The notes under the pieces were generated by a model. The model was not told where the DNA came from. It did not search any database and saw only the letters and a list, made by a program, of their open reading frames with translations. From NCBI RefSeq assembly GCF_030317205.1, contig NZ_JASZYB010000006.1, forward strand, positions 1-64,000: a stretch of 64,000 nucleotides of DNA, written 5' to 3'. How positions within the stretch are numbered: the stretch's first letter is position 1; each line of letters begins with the position of its first letter. The position numbers were made by a program, and so were the translations under genes. Source of the DNA: Variovorax sp. J2L1-78. GTDB lineage: Bacteria > Pseudomonadota > Gammaproteobacteria > Burkholderiales > Burkholderiaceae_C. This document shows, in pieces, positions 9,906 to 17,879 of this stretch.

Positions 9906-10754
9906 ATGCCCCATGAAGTGACGCCCCCCGCGGCCGCCGGCGCCGCCGGTGCCGTGCCCATGCTGGAACTGGTCAACGTCTGGAAGCGCTTCGGCGAAGC
10001 GCCGGCCCAGACGGTGGCGGTGTCGGGCGTGAACCTGCAGATCGCCAAGAGCGAGTTCGTCACGCTGGTGGGGCCGTCGGGCTGCGGCAAGTCGACGCTG
10101 TTCAACATGATCGCGGGCCTGCTGCCGCCGGACAGCGACGGTTCGCTGCTGTTCGGCGGTGCGCCGCAGCGCGACGGGCAACTGCTCGGCAAGGTGTCGT
10201 TCATGCCGCAGCGCGACCTGCTCTTTCCATGGCGCACCGTGCTCGACAACGCGATCCTCGCGCTCGAGGTGGAAGGCGTGCCGCGCAAGGAGGCGCGCGA
10301 CCGTGCACGTGCGATGCTGCCGGAGTTCGGCCTCACCGGTTTCGCCGACCACTACCCGCACCAGCTCTCCGGTGGCATGCGCCAGCGGGTGGCGCTGATG
10401 CGCACCTTTCTGTTCGAGCGCGACCTGCTGCTGCTCGACGAGCCCTTCGGCGCGCTCGACGCACTGACGCGCACGCGCATGCAGCACTGGCTGCTTGAGC
10501 TCTGGGCGCGCCACCGCCGCACCGTGCTTTTCATCACCCACGACATCGACGAAGCCATCGTGCTGGGTGACAAGGTGCTGGTGATGACCGCGCGCCCCGG
10601 CACCGTCAAGAGCGAGACGGTGATCGACCTGCCGCGGCCGCGCGACCCGTCGATCGTGCTGTCGCCCGCGTTCATCGACATCAAGCAGCGGCTGCTGGCC
10701 GAGATCGAGGAAGAAAGCCAGAAGACCTTCGCGCAGGAGGGCACCGCCTCGTGA
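9906..10754 (+). CDS. ABC transporter ATP-binding protein (SsuB/TauB/ThiZ type)
   Basis: A 282-residue cytoplasmic ATPase that powers import by the receptor and permeases beside it. Visible motifs are Walker A GPSGCGKST, Q-loop FMPQRDLLFPW, signature LSGGMRQRVALMRT, Walker B LLLLDEPFGALD and the switch His in FITHDIDEA, a pattern typical of nitrate/sulfonate/taurine-type importers. The ATG at 9906 is 32 bases after the binding-protein stop; a GTG at 9897 in the same frame is an alternative. The stop codon overlaps the GTG of the next gene in a GTGA junction, so translation is probably coupled. Confidence 0.93.
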   Translation: MPHEVTPPAAAGAAGAVPMLELVNVWKRFGEAPAQTVAVSGVNLQIAKSEFVTLVGPSGCGKSTLFNMIAGLLPPDSDGSLLFGGAPQRDGQLLGKVSFMPQRDLLFPWRTVLDNAILALEVEGVPRKEARDRARAMLPEFGLTGFADHYPHQLSGGMRQRVALMRTFLFERDLLLLDEPFGALDALTRTRMQHWLLELWARHRRTVLFITHDIDEAIVLGDKVLVMTARPGTVKSETVIDLPRPRDPSIVLSPAFIDIKQRLLAEIEEESQKTFAQEGTAS

Positions 10755-11509
10755 CGGCCTCGCCCCAGCGTGCGCTCGCCACGACGGTGCTGGCCTTCGT
10801 CGGCCTCGCGTTGGTGTGGGAGGCGTGCGTGCACGCCTTCGCGCCATCGCCGCGCTATCTGCCGGCGCTCAGCGCCATCGCGCTGGACGCGTGGTCGGTC
10901 TGGCCGCAACTCATACGCAGCTTCGGCCGCACGCTGCTCGAGACGGTGCTCGGCTTCGCGCTGGGCGCGCTTTTCGGCTGTGCCTGCGGCACCGTCTTCA
11001 CCTACTCGCGCTGGATGGAGCGCTCGGTGTTCCCGCTCTTCGTGGTGTCGCAGACGGTGCCCGTGGTGGCCTTCGGCGCGCTCATCGTCATCTGGTTCGG
11101 CAACTCGCTGCTGGCCAAGGTCATGACGGCCTTCTTCCTCACCTTCTTCCCCGTCACGGTGAACACCCTGCGCGGCCTCAAGTCCTGCGACCCGCAGCGC
11201 GTGGCACTGATGAAGAGCTTCGGCGCGAGCGGGTTGGTGATGTTCTTCAAGCTGGCGGTGCCTTCGGCGCTGCCGCAGATCATGGTGGGCCTGCGCGTGG
11301 CCATCGGGCTGAGCCTGATCGGCTCGGTGGTGGGCGAGTGGTTCGGCGAGACCGTGGGCCTCGGCGTGATGCTGATGGAAGCCATGAACGCCGACCTGGT
11401 GGTGCGCCTCTGGGTCGTGATGTTCGCCTGCGGGCTGATGGGTGCGCTGCTCTACGGGGCGCTCACCTTCGTGGAAAGGAGGCTCGTATGGTGGCGCAGC
11501 GAAAGCTGA
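10751..11509 (+). CDS. ABC transporter permease 1 (BPD inner-membrane component)
   Basis: A 252-residue inner-membrane permease of the SsuC/TauC/ThiX type with about six transmembrane segments. The cytoplasmic ATPase-coupling loop (EAA-type) lies around residues 150-170, where the chain reads LMKSFGASGLVMFFKLAVPSALP. It starts with GTG inside the ATPase stop codon (GTGA). It overlaps the second permease by 22 bases. Two permease genes suggest a heterodimeric channel, unlike the single-permease taurine and sulfonate systems. Confidence 0.92.
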   Translation: MTASPQRALATTVLAFVGLALVWEACVHAFAPSPRYLPALSAIALDAWSVWPQLIRSFGRTLLETVLGFALGALFGCACGTVFTYSRWMERSVFPLFVVSQTVPVVAFGALIVIWFGNSLLAKVMTAFFLTFFPVTVNTLRGLKSCDPQRVALMKSFGASGLVMFFKLAVPSALPQIMVGLRVAIGLSLIGSVVGEWFGETVGLGVMLMEAMNADLVVRLWVVMFACGLMGALLYGALTFVERRLVWWRSES

Positions 11510-12246
11510 TGACGCAGCGCGTGGTGCCGGTGCTGCTGAGCATCGTGGTGCTGCTCGTGGTGTGGGAAGGCGCGATCGCGCTGTTCAAGATCCCGCCTTT
11601 CGTGCTGCCGAGCCTCCACTCGATCGTGCGTCATGCCTATGGCGACACCGGCCGTCTTTCGGTGGCGCTCCTGGCCACGCTGGGCGAGGCGCTGGGTGGC
11701 TATGCGCTGGGCAACCTGCTCGGCCTGCTGCTGGCGGTGCTGTTGCTGCTCGCGCCGCCGCTGGAGCGCTTGGTGATGCCGCTGGCGGTGGCGGTGAATG
11801 CCGTGCCGACGGTGGCCTACGCGCCGCTCTTCCTGATCTGGTTCGGCCTGGGGGCGAGCTCGAAGGTGGCGCTGGTGGCGCTCGCCGTCGGCTTCACCAT
11901 GCTCGTGAACGCGCTGCACGGCCTGAAGCAGGCCGACCTGTCGGCGGTGAACCTCATGCGCAGCTTCGGCGCGGGGCCGCTGAAGATCGTGTGGCGCCTG
12001 CGGCTGCCGGTGGCGATGCCCTCGGTGGTCACGGCGCTGCGCATCGGCGTGCCGCGCAGCATGATCGTCGCGATCGTCGGCGAGATGCTCGGCGCCTACG
12101 CCGGGCTCGGCCGGATGATCTACGAATCGACCCAGCAGGTCGACCTGCTGAGCGTGTGGGCGGCGGTGCTGGTCGCCTCGGTGGCGAGCATGGTGTTCTA
12201 CGGTGTGCTGGTGTGGGTCGACCAGAAACTGGTGTGGTGGCGCTGA
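11488..12246 (+). CDS. ABC transporter permease 2 (BPD inner-membrane component)
   Basis: A 252-residue paralogue of the preceding permease. It has hydrophobic segments such as VVPVLLSIVVLLVVWEGAI and an EAA-type loop (NLMRSFGAGPLKIVWRLRLP). The ATG at 11488 is preferred because a strong AAAGGAGG ribosome-binding site lies 5-6 bases upstream inside the first permease gene; a second ATG at 11509 overlaps the upstream stop (TGATG) and is the alternative. Its own stop overlaps the aldolase start by one base (TGATG), tying the catabolic genes to the transporter operon. Confidence 0.92.
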   Translation: MVAQRKLMTQRVVPVLLSIVVLLVVWEGAIALFKIPPFVLPSLHSIVRHAYGDTGRLSVALLATLGEALGGYALGNLLGLLLAVLLLLAPPLERLVMPLAVAVNAVPTVAYAPLFLIWFGLGASSKVALVALAVGFTMLVNALHGLKQADLSAVNLMRSFGAGPLKIVWRLRLPVAMPSVVTALRIGVPRSMIVAIVGEMLGAYAGLGRMIYESTQQVDLLSVWAAVLVASVASMVFYGVLVWVDQKLVWWR

Positions 12247-13022
12247 TGACCTCGATGAAGACGAATCCCGCGGCCTACCCCGACACCGAAGCCGAACTGC
12301 GCGTGCAGCTTGCCGCCTGCTACCGGCTGGTGGCGCACTTCGGCATGGACGACCTCATCTACAACCACATCTCGGCACGTGTGCCGGGGCCGGAGCACCA
12401 CTTCCTCATCAACCCCTACGGGCTGCTGTTCTCGGAAGTGACGGCGTCGTCGCTGGTGAAGATCGACCTCGACGGCCGCAAGGTCGATGCCACCGACGCC
12501 GAGGTCAACCAGGCCGGCTTCGTGATCCACAGCGCCATCCATGCGGGGCGGCCCGACGCGCTGTGCGTGCTGCACACCCATTCCGACGCCGGCACTGCCA
12601 TCGCCGCGATGCCGAACGGCCTGGCACCGCTGAGCCAGTTCGCGATGCGCTACCAGGGGCACACCGCCTTCCACGACTACGAGGGCGTGGCGCTGGAAAC
12701 CGGCGAGCGCGAGCGGCTGGTGCGCGACCTGGGGGCGCACAACACCCTGGTGCTGCGCAACCACGGCATCCTGACCGTGGGTCGGACGATCCCCGAGGCC
12801 TTCATCCTCATGTACTACTTCGAGAAGGCGGCCAAGGTGCAACTGCTCGCCCAGGGCGGCCTCGCGCCCGGTGAATCGCTGGTCTATCCGCGGCCCGAAG
12901 TGAGTGCGCTGGCGGCGCGCCAGTTCACCGAATTCGCCGGCGACATCCGGCCGCCCGGCACGCGCGAATGGCCCGCCTTCCTGCGCATGCTCGAGCGCAC
13001 GCAACCCGACTACCGGCTCTGA
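12246..13022 (+). CDS. Class II aldolase/adducin family protein
   Basis: A 258-residue protein of the fuculose-phosphate-aldolase/adducin fold. Members are Zn-dependent aldolases, epimerases or decarboxylases. The N-terminal YNHISARVPG motif and the metal-site histidines in VLHTHSDAGTAI and the later LRNHG segment are present, so it should bind a divalent metal. It starts inside the permease stop codon and is followed 40 bases later by a 2-oxoglutarate-dependent dioxygenase. Many relatives act on free or modified aldoses and 2-oxoacid aldols; the substrate here is unknown. Confidence 0.88.
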   Translation: MTSMKTNPAAYPDTEAELRVQLAACYRLVAHFGMDDLIYNHISARVPGPEHHFLINPYGLLFSEVTASSLVKIDLDGRKVDATDAEVNQAGFVIHSAIHAGRPDALCVLHTHSDAGTAIAAMPNGLAPLSQFAMRYQGHTAFHDYEGVALETGERERLVRDLGAHNTLVLRNHGILTVGRTIPEAFILMYYFEKAAKVQLLAQGGLAPGESLVYPRPEVSALAARQFTEFAGDIRPPGTREWPAFLRMLERTQPDYRL

Positions 13023-13061
13023 GCGCCGGCGTCTTCTTTCAAACAGGAACCCGTTTCGACC

Positions 13062-13901
13062 ATGCAACTCGAGAACCTCACCTCCTTCATCGGCACCGAA
13101 GTCAAAGGCATCGACCTGCGCCAGCCCGTGAGCGACGAAGACTTTGCCGTGCTGCGCGATGCGCTCAACCAGCGTTCGCTGCTGCTGTTTCGCGGCCAAA
13201 GCATCAATGAATCGCAGCACGTGGCTTTCTCGCGCCGATTCGGGTCGCTGCTGGGCCATGTGCTCACGCAGTTCCTGAAGAAGGAGCACCCGGAGGTGTA
13301 CGTGCTGTCGAACGTGTCGGAGAACGGCAAGCCCATCGGCAACCACAAGGAAGGCTGGAACTGGCATTCCGACCTCTCGTACAAGGCCGAGCCCTCGATG
13401 GGCGCGCTGCTGTACGCACTGGAAGTGCCGCCGGTCGAAGGCGACACCTTCTTCGCGTCGATGCACGCCGCCTACGAGGCGCTCGACGACGACATGAAGG
13501 CCCGCATCCGCCACATGACCGCCACGCACAGCTACGCCAACTACTACGGCAAGGCCTTCGCCGACCGCAACCCGCTCACGCCCGAGCAACTGGCCGCCAC
13601 GCCCGACGTGGTGCACCCGCTGGTGCGCACGCACCCCGAGACGGGGCGCCTGTCGCTCTACGTGGGCGAGGATGTGGTCAAGAAGATCGACGGGCTGCCC
13701 GCCGACGAAAGCACCGCGCTGCTCGCCGAGCTCAACGCGCACGCCATCTCGCCCGAATTCAGCTACCGCCACAAGTGGCTCGCGGGCGACCTGCTGGTGT
13801 GGGACAACCGCTGCACCATGCACCGCGCCACGCCGTACGACGACAACATGTACCGCCGCGTGATGCACCGCACCACCGTGGCCGGCGACCGGCCGTTCTG
13901 A
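13062..13901 (+). CDS. TauD/TfdA family Fe(II)/2-oxoglutarate-dependent dioxygenase
   Basis: A 279-residue non-haem iron dioxygenase that couples oxidative decarboxylation of 2-oxoglutarate to hydroxylation, often cleaving an ether, a sulfonate or a C-N bond. The iron ligands are visible as H102 and D104 (WHSDLSY) and H254 (NRCTMHRAT); R270 in the C-terminal MHRTTVAGDRPF lies 16 residues later and fits the 2-oxoglutarate-binding arginine. The start is the first ATG after an AGGA-type site. It lies between the aldolase and the GntR regulator. Substrates of this family vary too widely to name one. Confidence 0.92.
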   Translation: MQLENLTSFIGTEVKGIDLRQPVSDEDFAVLRDALNQRSLLLFRGQSINESQHVAFSRRFGSLLGHVLTQFLKKEHPEVYVLSNVSENGKPIGNHKEGWNWHSDLSYKAEPSMGALLYALEVPPVEGDTFFASMHAAYEALDDDMKARIRHMTATHSYANYYGKAFADRNPLTPEQLAATPDVVHPLVRTHPETGRLSLYVGEDVVKKIDGLPADESTALLAELNAHAISPEFSYRHKWLAGDLLVWDNRCTMHRATPYDDNMYRRVMHRTTVAGDRPF

Positions 13902-13952
13902 ACCGGCACCGAATCCGTCTCGACGACAACCACAAGAAAGAAGGCAACACAC

Positions 13953-14681
13953 ATGGAGTCCAACCCACCCGACATGGCGGAGCCCTCGGCACTGCGCGAG
14001 CGCCAGCGCGGCAAGGGCGCCACGCTCTCCGACGAACTCAAGGACACGCTCGAAGACCTGATCGTCAGCGGCGTGATGAAGCCCGGCGCGCGGCTCGACG
14101 AAGCCGAGCTGGCGGAGCGCTTCAAGGTGTCTCGCACGCCGGTGCGCGAAGCGCTCAAGGCGCTGGCCGCCACCGGCCTGGTCGACCTGCGCAGCCGCCA
14201 GGGCGGCGTGTGCGTGGCGCGCATCTCGCTGCCGATGCTCATCGAGATGTTCCAGATGATGGCCGTGATGGAGGGCCTGTGCGCCAAGTTCGCGGCGCGC
14301 CGCGCCACCGAGGCGCAGAAGCAGCGCCTGAACAGCCTGCACGAAGACCTGACCCGCATCCTCGCCTCCGGTGACCACTCGCGCTTCTACGACGTGAACC
14401 AGGATTTCCACGACGCGCTGTACGAAGCCTCGAACACCCAGTACCTGGCCGACCAGACGCGTGCGCTGCGCAAGCGCGTGCGCGTGTACCGCCGCTACGT
14501 CACCTTCCAGCCCGGCCGCATGAACGCGACCATCGGCGAGCACGGCGCCATCCTCGAAGCCATCACGCGCAACGACCCGAAGGCCGCGTTCAGCGCCGCC
14601 ATCGACCACGTGAGCCTGCTCGAGGACGACATCGTCGACCTGGTCGCCGCGCTGACCGAACAGGACACCGGCGCCGCGTGA
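13953..14681 (+). CDS. GntR family transcriptional regulator, FCD (FadR) type
   Basis: A 242-residue regulator. The N-terminal winged helix (about residues 22-90) contains the LIVSGVMKPGARLDEAELAERF pattern and the recognition segment SRTPVREALKALAATGLVDL. The C-terminal part is an all-helical FCD ligand-binding domain with the His/Asp/Arg spread typical of metal-carboxylate binding (FHDALYEAS). FCD regulators usually repress a catabolic operon until its acidic substrate or intermediate binds. It sits in the middle of the island and probably controls it; the inverted repeat at 8821-8855 is one candidate site. A GAAGG ribosome-binding site precedes the ATG. Confidence 0.93.
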   Translation: MESNPPDMAEPSALRERQRGKGATLSDELKDTLEDLIVSGVMKPGARLDEAELAERFKVSRTPVREALKALAATGLVDLRSRQGGVCVARISLPMLIEMFQMMAVMEGLCAKFAARRATEAQKQRLNSLHEDLTRILASGDHSRFYDVNQDFHDALYEASNTQYLADQTRALRKRVRVYRRYVTFQPGRMNATIGEHGAILEAITRNDPKAAFSAAIDHVSLLEDDIVDLVAALTEQDTGAA

Positions 14682-14742
14682 CGCGCTCTTTCCCTTTCCC
14701 ATTGACCCCGCATCGACAGACTGCATCCCAGGACATCACGCC

Positions 14743-15576
14743 ATGAAACTCGAACTCGAAGGCAAGACCGTGCTCGTCACTGGTGCCTCCAAGGGCATCG
14801 GCCTGGCCGCCGCCCATGCATTCGCAGCCGAAGGCTGCCACCTGCAACTGGCCGCACGCGATGGCGCCGCGCTGGCTGCCGCGAAGGAAGCCATCGAAAA
14901 GACCCATGCGGTGCGCGTGCAGATCCATCCGATGGATCTGGCCGCGCCCGGTGCCATGGCACAGCTCGCCGAAGCGGCCGGGCACATCGACATCCTCGTG
15001 AACAACGCAGGCGACATTCCCTCGGGCCCGATCGAGTCGCTCGACTTCGCCGCCGTGCGCCGCGGCTTCCAGCTCAAGGTGCTGGGCTACATGGAGCTCA
15101 GCCAGATCTACTACGCACGCATGAAGGCCGCGGGCGGCGGCGTGATCGTCAACGACATCGGCAACTCCGGCGAGAACTGGGACGCCAACTACATCGCCGG
15201 CTCCACCGGCAACGCAGCCGTCATGGCCTTCACCCGCGCCCTCGGTGGCGTGAGCCTGGACGACGGCATTCGCGTGGTCGGCGTGAACCCCGGCCCGGTG
15301 GCCACCGACCGCATGGTCAAGCTCATGAAGCGCCGCGCGCTCGACACCCACGGCGACGAAGGCCGCTGGGAAGAGCTGTTCGACAACTACCCGGGCGGCC
15401 GTCCTGCCACGCCGGAGGAGGTCGCCGAGCTGATGGTGTTCCTGGCCTCGCCGCGCGCGGGCTACATCACCGGCACGGTGGTGACCATCGACGGTGGCAT
15501 TGCCGCACGCGGCTCGATCATCAAGACCAGCAAGAAGGCGATGGCAGCCGAGCAGGCGCGGAAGGTGGCGGCGTGA
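14743..15576 (+). CDS. SDR family NAD(P)-dependent oxidoreductase
   Basis: A 277-residue short-chain dehydrogenase/reductase. The N-terminal Rossmann motif GASKGIG (TGASKGIGLAAAHAF), the NNAG motif (VNNAGDIP) and a C-terminal GTVVTIDGG are classical. The usual YxxxK active site is unclear: the expected region reads NYIAGSTGNAAVM, with Tyr present but Ser-Thr-Gly-Asn where Lys normally follows, so catalysis may differ from standard SDRs. AGGA precedes the ATG. The stop overlaps the next gene start in a GTGA junction, so it is co-translated with the aminotransferase. Confidence 0.88.
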   Translation: MKLELEGKTVLVTGASKGIGLAAAHAFAAEGCHLQLAARDGAALAAAKEAIEKTHAVRVQIHPMDLAAPGAMAQLAEAAGHIDILVNNAGDIPSGPIESLDFAAVRRGFQLKVLGYMELSQIYYARMKAAGGGVIVNDIGNSGENWDANYIAGSTGNAAVMAFTRALGGVSLDDGIRVVGVNPGPVATDRMVKLMKRRALDTHGDEGRWEELFDNYPGGRPATPEEVAELMVFLASPRAGYITGTVVTIDGGIAARGSIIKTSKKAMAAEQARKVAA

Positions 15577-16757
15577 GCGCCGTGCTGAAGGCCGTGCCGA
15601 CGGCGTCGTCGACATCGTCGGTCATGGCCGATGCCGAGACCCGCAACCAGTACTTCGACCGGCTGTTCTCCAACCCCGCGCTGATGTGGCTGGGCCAGAA
15701 CACCAACCACTTCCCGCTGCACCCCGCGGTGCGCCAGGCGCTGCATGACGCCATCGACGACGAGAGCTTCCACGCCTATGCGCCGCCGCTCGGCATGGAG
15801 GCGCTGCGTGCGGCCATCGTGGCCGACCTGGGCGTCCCCGGCCAGTCGGCCGTCGTCACCGATGGCGCGGTCGCCGCGCTGGCGCTGGCCTGCCGCGCCT
15901 TCTGCGTGGCCGGCAAGGGCTTCGTCACCACCGACCCCGGTTGGAAGTGGCCGCTGGGCTTCGCGGCCAAGGCGGGCTCGACGATCACCGAGATCCCGAT
16001 CTACGGGCCCGAGTACGGCTTCAAGCTCTCGGCCGAGGCGCTCGCCGCATCGACCGACGCGAACACCGCGGTCATCTACCTGGTCGACCCGAACAACCCG
16101 CTGGGTACCACCTACACCGAGGATGAGATCCGTGCCTTCGCGGCGCGTGCGCGCGAGATCGGCGCGATCCTCATCCACGACTGCACCTACCGCGACTTCG
16201 CCGACAGCCACACGCTGGCCGCGCGCTTCTACCCGGAAGGCACGGTGACCATCGTGAGCTTCTCGAAGTGGCTGGGCCTGGCCGGCCTGCGCCTGGGCGC
16301 GCTCGTTGCCGCGCCCGAGCTGCTGGCGCGCATCCTGCCGCATTCGCAGGCCCCGCTGGGCGCGAGTGTGCTGGCGCAGCGCGCGGCCATCGCCGGGCTC
16401 GCGGTGAAGGACGAATGGATGGCAGAGGTGATCGCCAAGCAGCGCGAGAACCAGCAGATGATCGTCGACGCCTTCGCCCGGCTGCCCGGCTTCGAAGTGC
16501 CGGTGTTTCCGTCGCAGGCCAACTTCATCGTGGTGGAGTGCAGCAAGGCGGGCGTGACGCCGGAGGCGCTGGTCACCGCGCTGGGCGAGCACGACATCAT
16601 GGTGCGTCAGGGCACGTACCACACGCCGCGCTTCGGCCACCGCTTCATCAAGATTTCGACGACCGTGCCCAAGGCTTGGGCGCAGGCGCTGTGCGACGTG
16701 CTGCCGCAGGCCGTCGAACGTGCGAAGACGCTGCCGGCCACGGCCGCGCTGTTCTGA
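15573..16757 (+). CDS. PLP-dependent aminotransferase, class I/II
   Basis: A 394-residue fold-type I aminotransferase, HisC/aspartate-aminotransferase-like. The Schiff-base lysine is K232 in SFSKWLGLAGLRLG; the DPNNPLGT segment and the C-terminal RQGTYHTPRFGHRFIKIS arginine, which would hold a substrate carboxylate, are present. It begins with GTG in the SDR stop codon; an internal ATG at 15624 is a shorter option and removes a Ser/Thr/Ala-rich lead. It would transfer an amino group to or from an intermediate of the pathway. Which amine it uses cannot be read from sequence. Confidence 0.9.
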   Translation: MSAVLKAVPTASSTSSVMADAETRNQYFDRLFSNPALMWLGQNTNHFPLHPAVRQALHDAIDDESFHAYAPPLGMEALRAAIVADLGVPGQSAVVTDGAVAALALACRAFCVAGKGFVTTDPGWKWPLGFAAKAGSTITEIPIYGPEYGFKLSAEALAASTDANTAVIYLVDPNNPLGTTYTEDEIRAFAARAREIGAILIHDCTYRDFADSHTLAARFYPEGTVTIVSFSKWLGLAGLRLGALVAAPELLARILPHSQAPLGASVLAQRAAIAGLAVKDEWMAEVIAKQRENQQMIVDAFARLPGFEVPVFPSQANFIVVECSKAGVTPEALVTALGEHDIMVRQGTYHTPRFGHRFIKISTTVPKAWAQALCDVLPQAVERAKTLPATAALF

Positions 16758-16770
16758 CCGAGGAACGACG

Positions 16771-17652
16771 ATGCCTTTCGCCACCACCCCCGACGGCGTT
16801 CGCCTGTACTACGAGACCGCCGGCAGCGGCACGCCGATCGTCTTCGTGCACGAGTTCGGCGGCGACCACCGCAGCTGGGAGCCGCAGATGCGCTACTTCG
16901 CGCGGCGCCACCAGTGCGTGACCTTCGGTGCGCGCGGCTATCCGCCGTCGGACGTGCCCACCGACGTCGAGCGCTATTCGCAGGCCACGGCGGCCGACGA
17001 CATCGCCGCGGTGATGGATGCGCTGGGGCTCGCCACGGCGCACATCGTCGGCCTGTCGATGGGTGGCTTCGCCACGCTGCATTTCGGCCTGCGCCATGCG
17101 GCGCGCGCGGCGTCGCTGGTGATCGCCGGCGCGGGCTATGGCGCCGAGAAGGAGCACGAGGCCTACTTCCGCGGCGTGTCGCTGGAAGTCGCCCGGCAGT
17201 TCGAGGTGCAGGGTGCCGAGAAATTTGCGCGCACCTATTCGCTGGGCGCGAGCCGGGTGCAGTTCCAGAACAAGGACCCGCGCGGCTGGCAGGAATTCGC
17301 CACCTGGCTCGGCGAACACGACGCTGTCGGCGCGGCCAACACCATGCGCGGCGTGCAGGCGCGCCGCCCGTCGATCTACGACCTCGAGCCCGAACTGCGC
17401 GTGATGCCGGTGCCATCGCTGGTGGTCGTTGGCGACGAAGACGACCACTGCCTGCAGCCCGGCATCTTCCTCAAGAAGACCGTGCCGGCCTGCGGCCTGG
17501 CGGTGATGCCCAAGACCGGCCACACGCTGAACCTCGAGGAGCCGGCCGCCTTCAACGCGCTGCTCGCCGAGTTCTTCGCGCAGGTCGAGGCCGGCCAGTG
17601 GAAGGTGCGCGACCCGCGCGCGCTGCCCAGCCAGATCATGAAGACCGACTAG
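16771..17652 (+). CDS. Alpha/beta hydrolase
   Basis: A 293-residue alpha/beta-hydrolase. The nucleophile elbow is GLSMGG, the acid is likely the Asp of VVGDEDDHC, and the catalytic His is in PKTGHTLNLE. The oxyanion region HEFGGDHRSWEPQM is close to those of enol-lactone and amide hydrolases in aromatic and heterocycle catabolism. It starts 13 bases after the aminotransferase stop with a GAGGAA ribosome-binding site. It could open a ring lactone or cleave an enamide or ester made by upstream steps. Confidence 0.88.
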   Translation: MPFATTPDGVRLYYETAGSGTPIVFVHEFGGDHRSWEPQMRYFARRHQCVTFGARGYPPSDVPTDVERYSQATAADDIAAVMDALGLATAHIVGLSMGGFATLHFGLRHAARAASLVIAGAGYGAEKEHEAYFRGVSLEVARQFEVQGAEKFARTYSLGASRVQFQNKDPRGWQEFATWLGEHDAVGAANTMRGVQARRPSIYDLEPELRVMPVPSLVVVGDEDDHCLQPGIFLKKTVPACGLAVMPKTGHTLNLEEPAAFNALLAEFFAQVEAGQWKVRDPRALPSQIMKTD

Positions 17653-17691
17653 GATGAAACACCCCCGATGCGCCTGCGGCGCCCGTTGCTC

Positions 17692-17813
17692 GCAGCCAGA
17701 GGCTGCGGCTCTTCAGGCCGTCCAAGTCTGCGCAGGCAAACTTGGAGCCGCGGCCTTCAGCCCCTCAAGGGGGCGATACCAGCGGCCCGGCAAAGCCGGT
17801 TCCGCGGTATCCC
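17692..17813. repeat. Hairpin-rich intergenic element with several consecutive stem-loops
   Basis: The 227-base gap between the hydrolase and the M20 gene is unusually structured. GCAGCC/GGCTGC pairs across AGA at 17692-17706. AGGCCG (17715-17720) pairs with CGGCCT (17751-17756), enclosing CCAAGT (17722-17727) with ACTTGG (17740-17745). CCCCT/AGGGG pairs at 17761-17772. A long imperfect hairpin runs 17771-17813, pairing GGGCGATACC...CCGGC with GCCGG...GGTATCCC around an AAA loop. Such elements are often interspersed extragenic palindromes; I see one copy in this window and believe, from memory only, that similar sequences occur between genes in Comamonadaceae. Confidence 0.55.
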
Positions 17814-17879
17814 TGGCATTCGACCGCGCTGGTTCCAGACCTGGTGCTTTGCGCAGCGCGCGGTGGAGCCGTTGACACC

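Noticed and set aside
12198..14726. An 842-codon minus-strand frame over the aldolase, dioxygenase and GntR genes
   Set aside because: It is antisense to three genes with clear catalytic motifs and has no recognisable domain.
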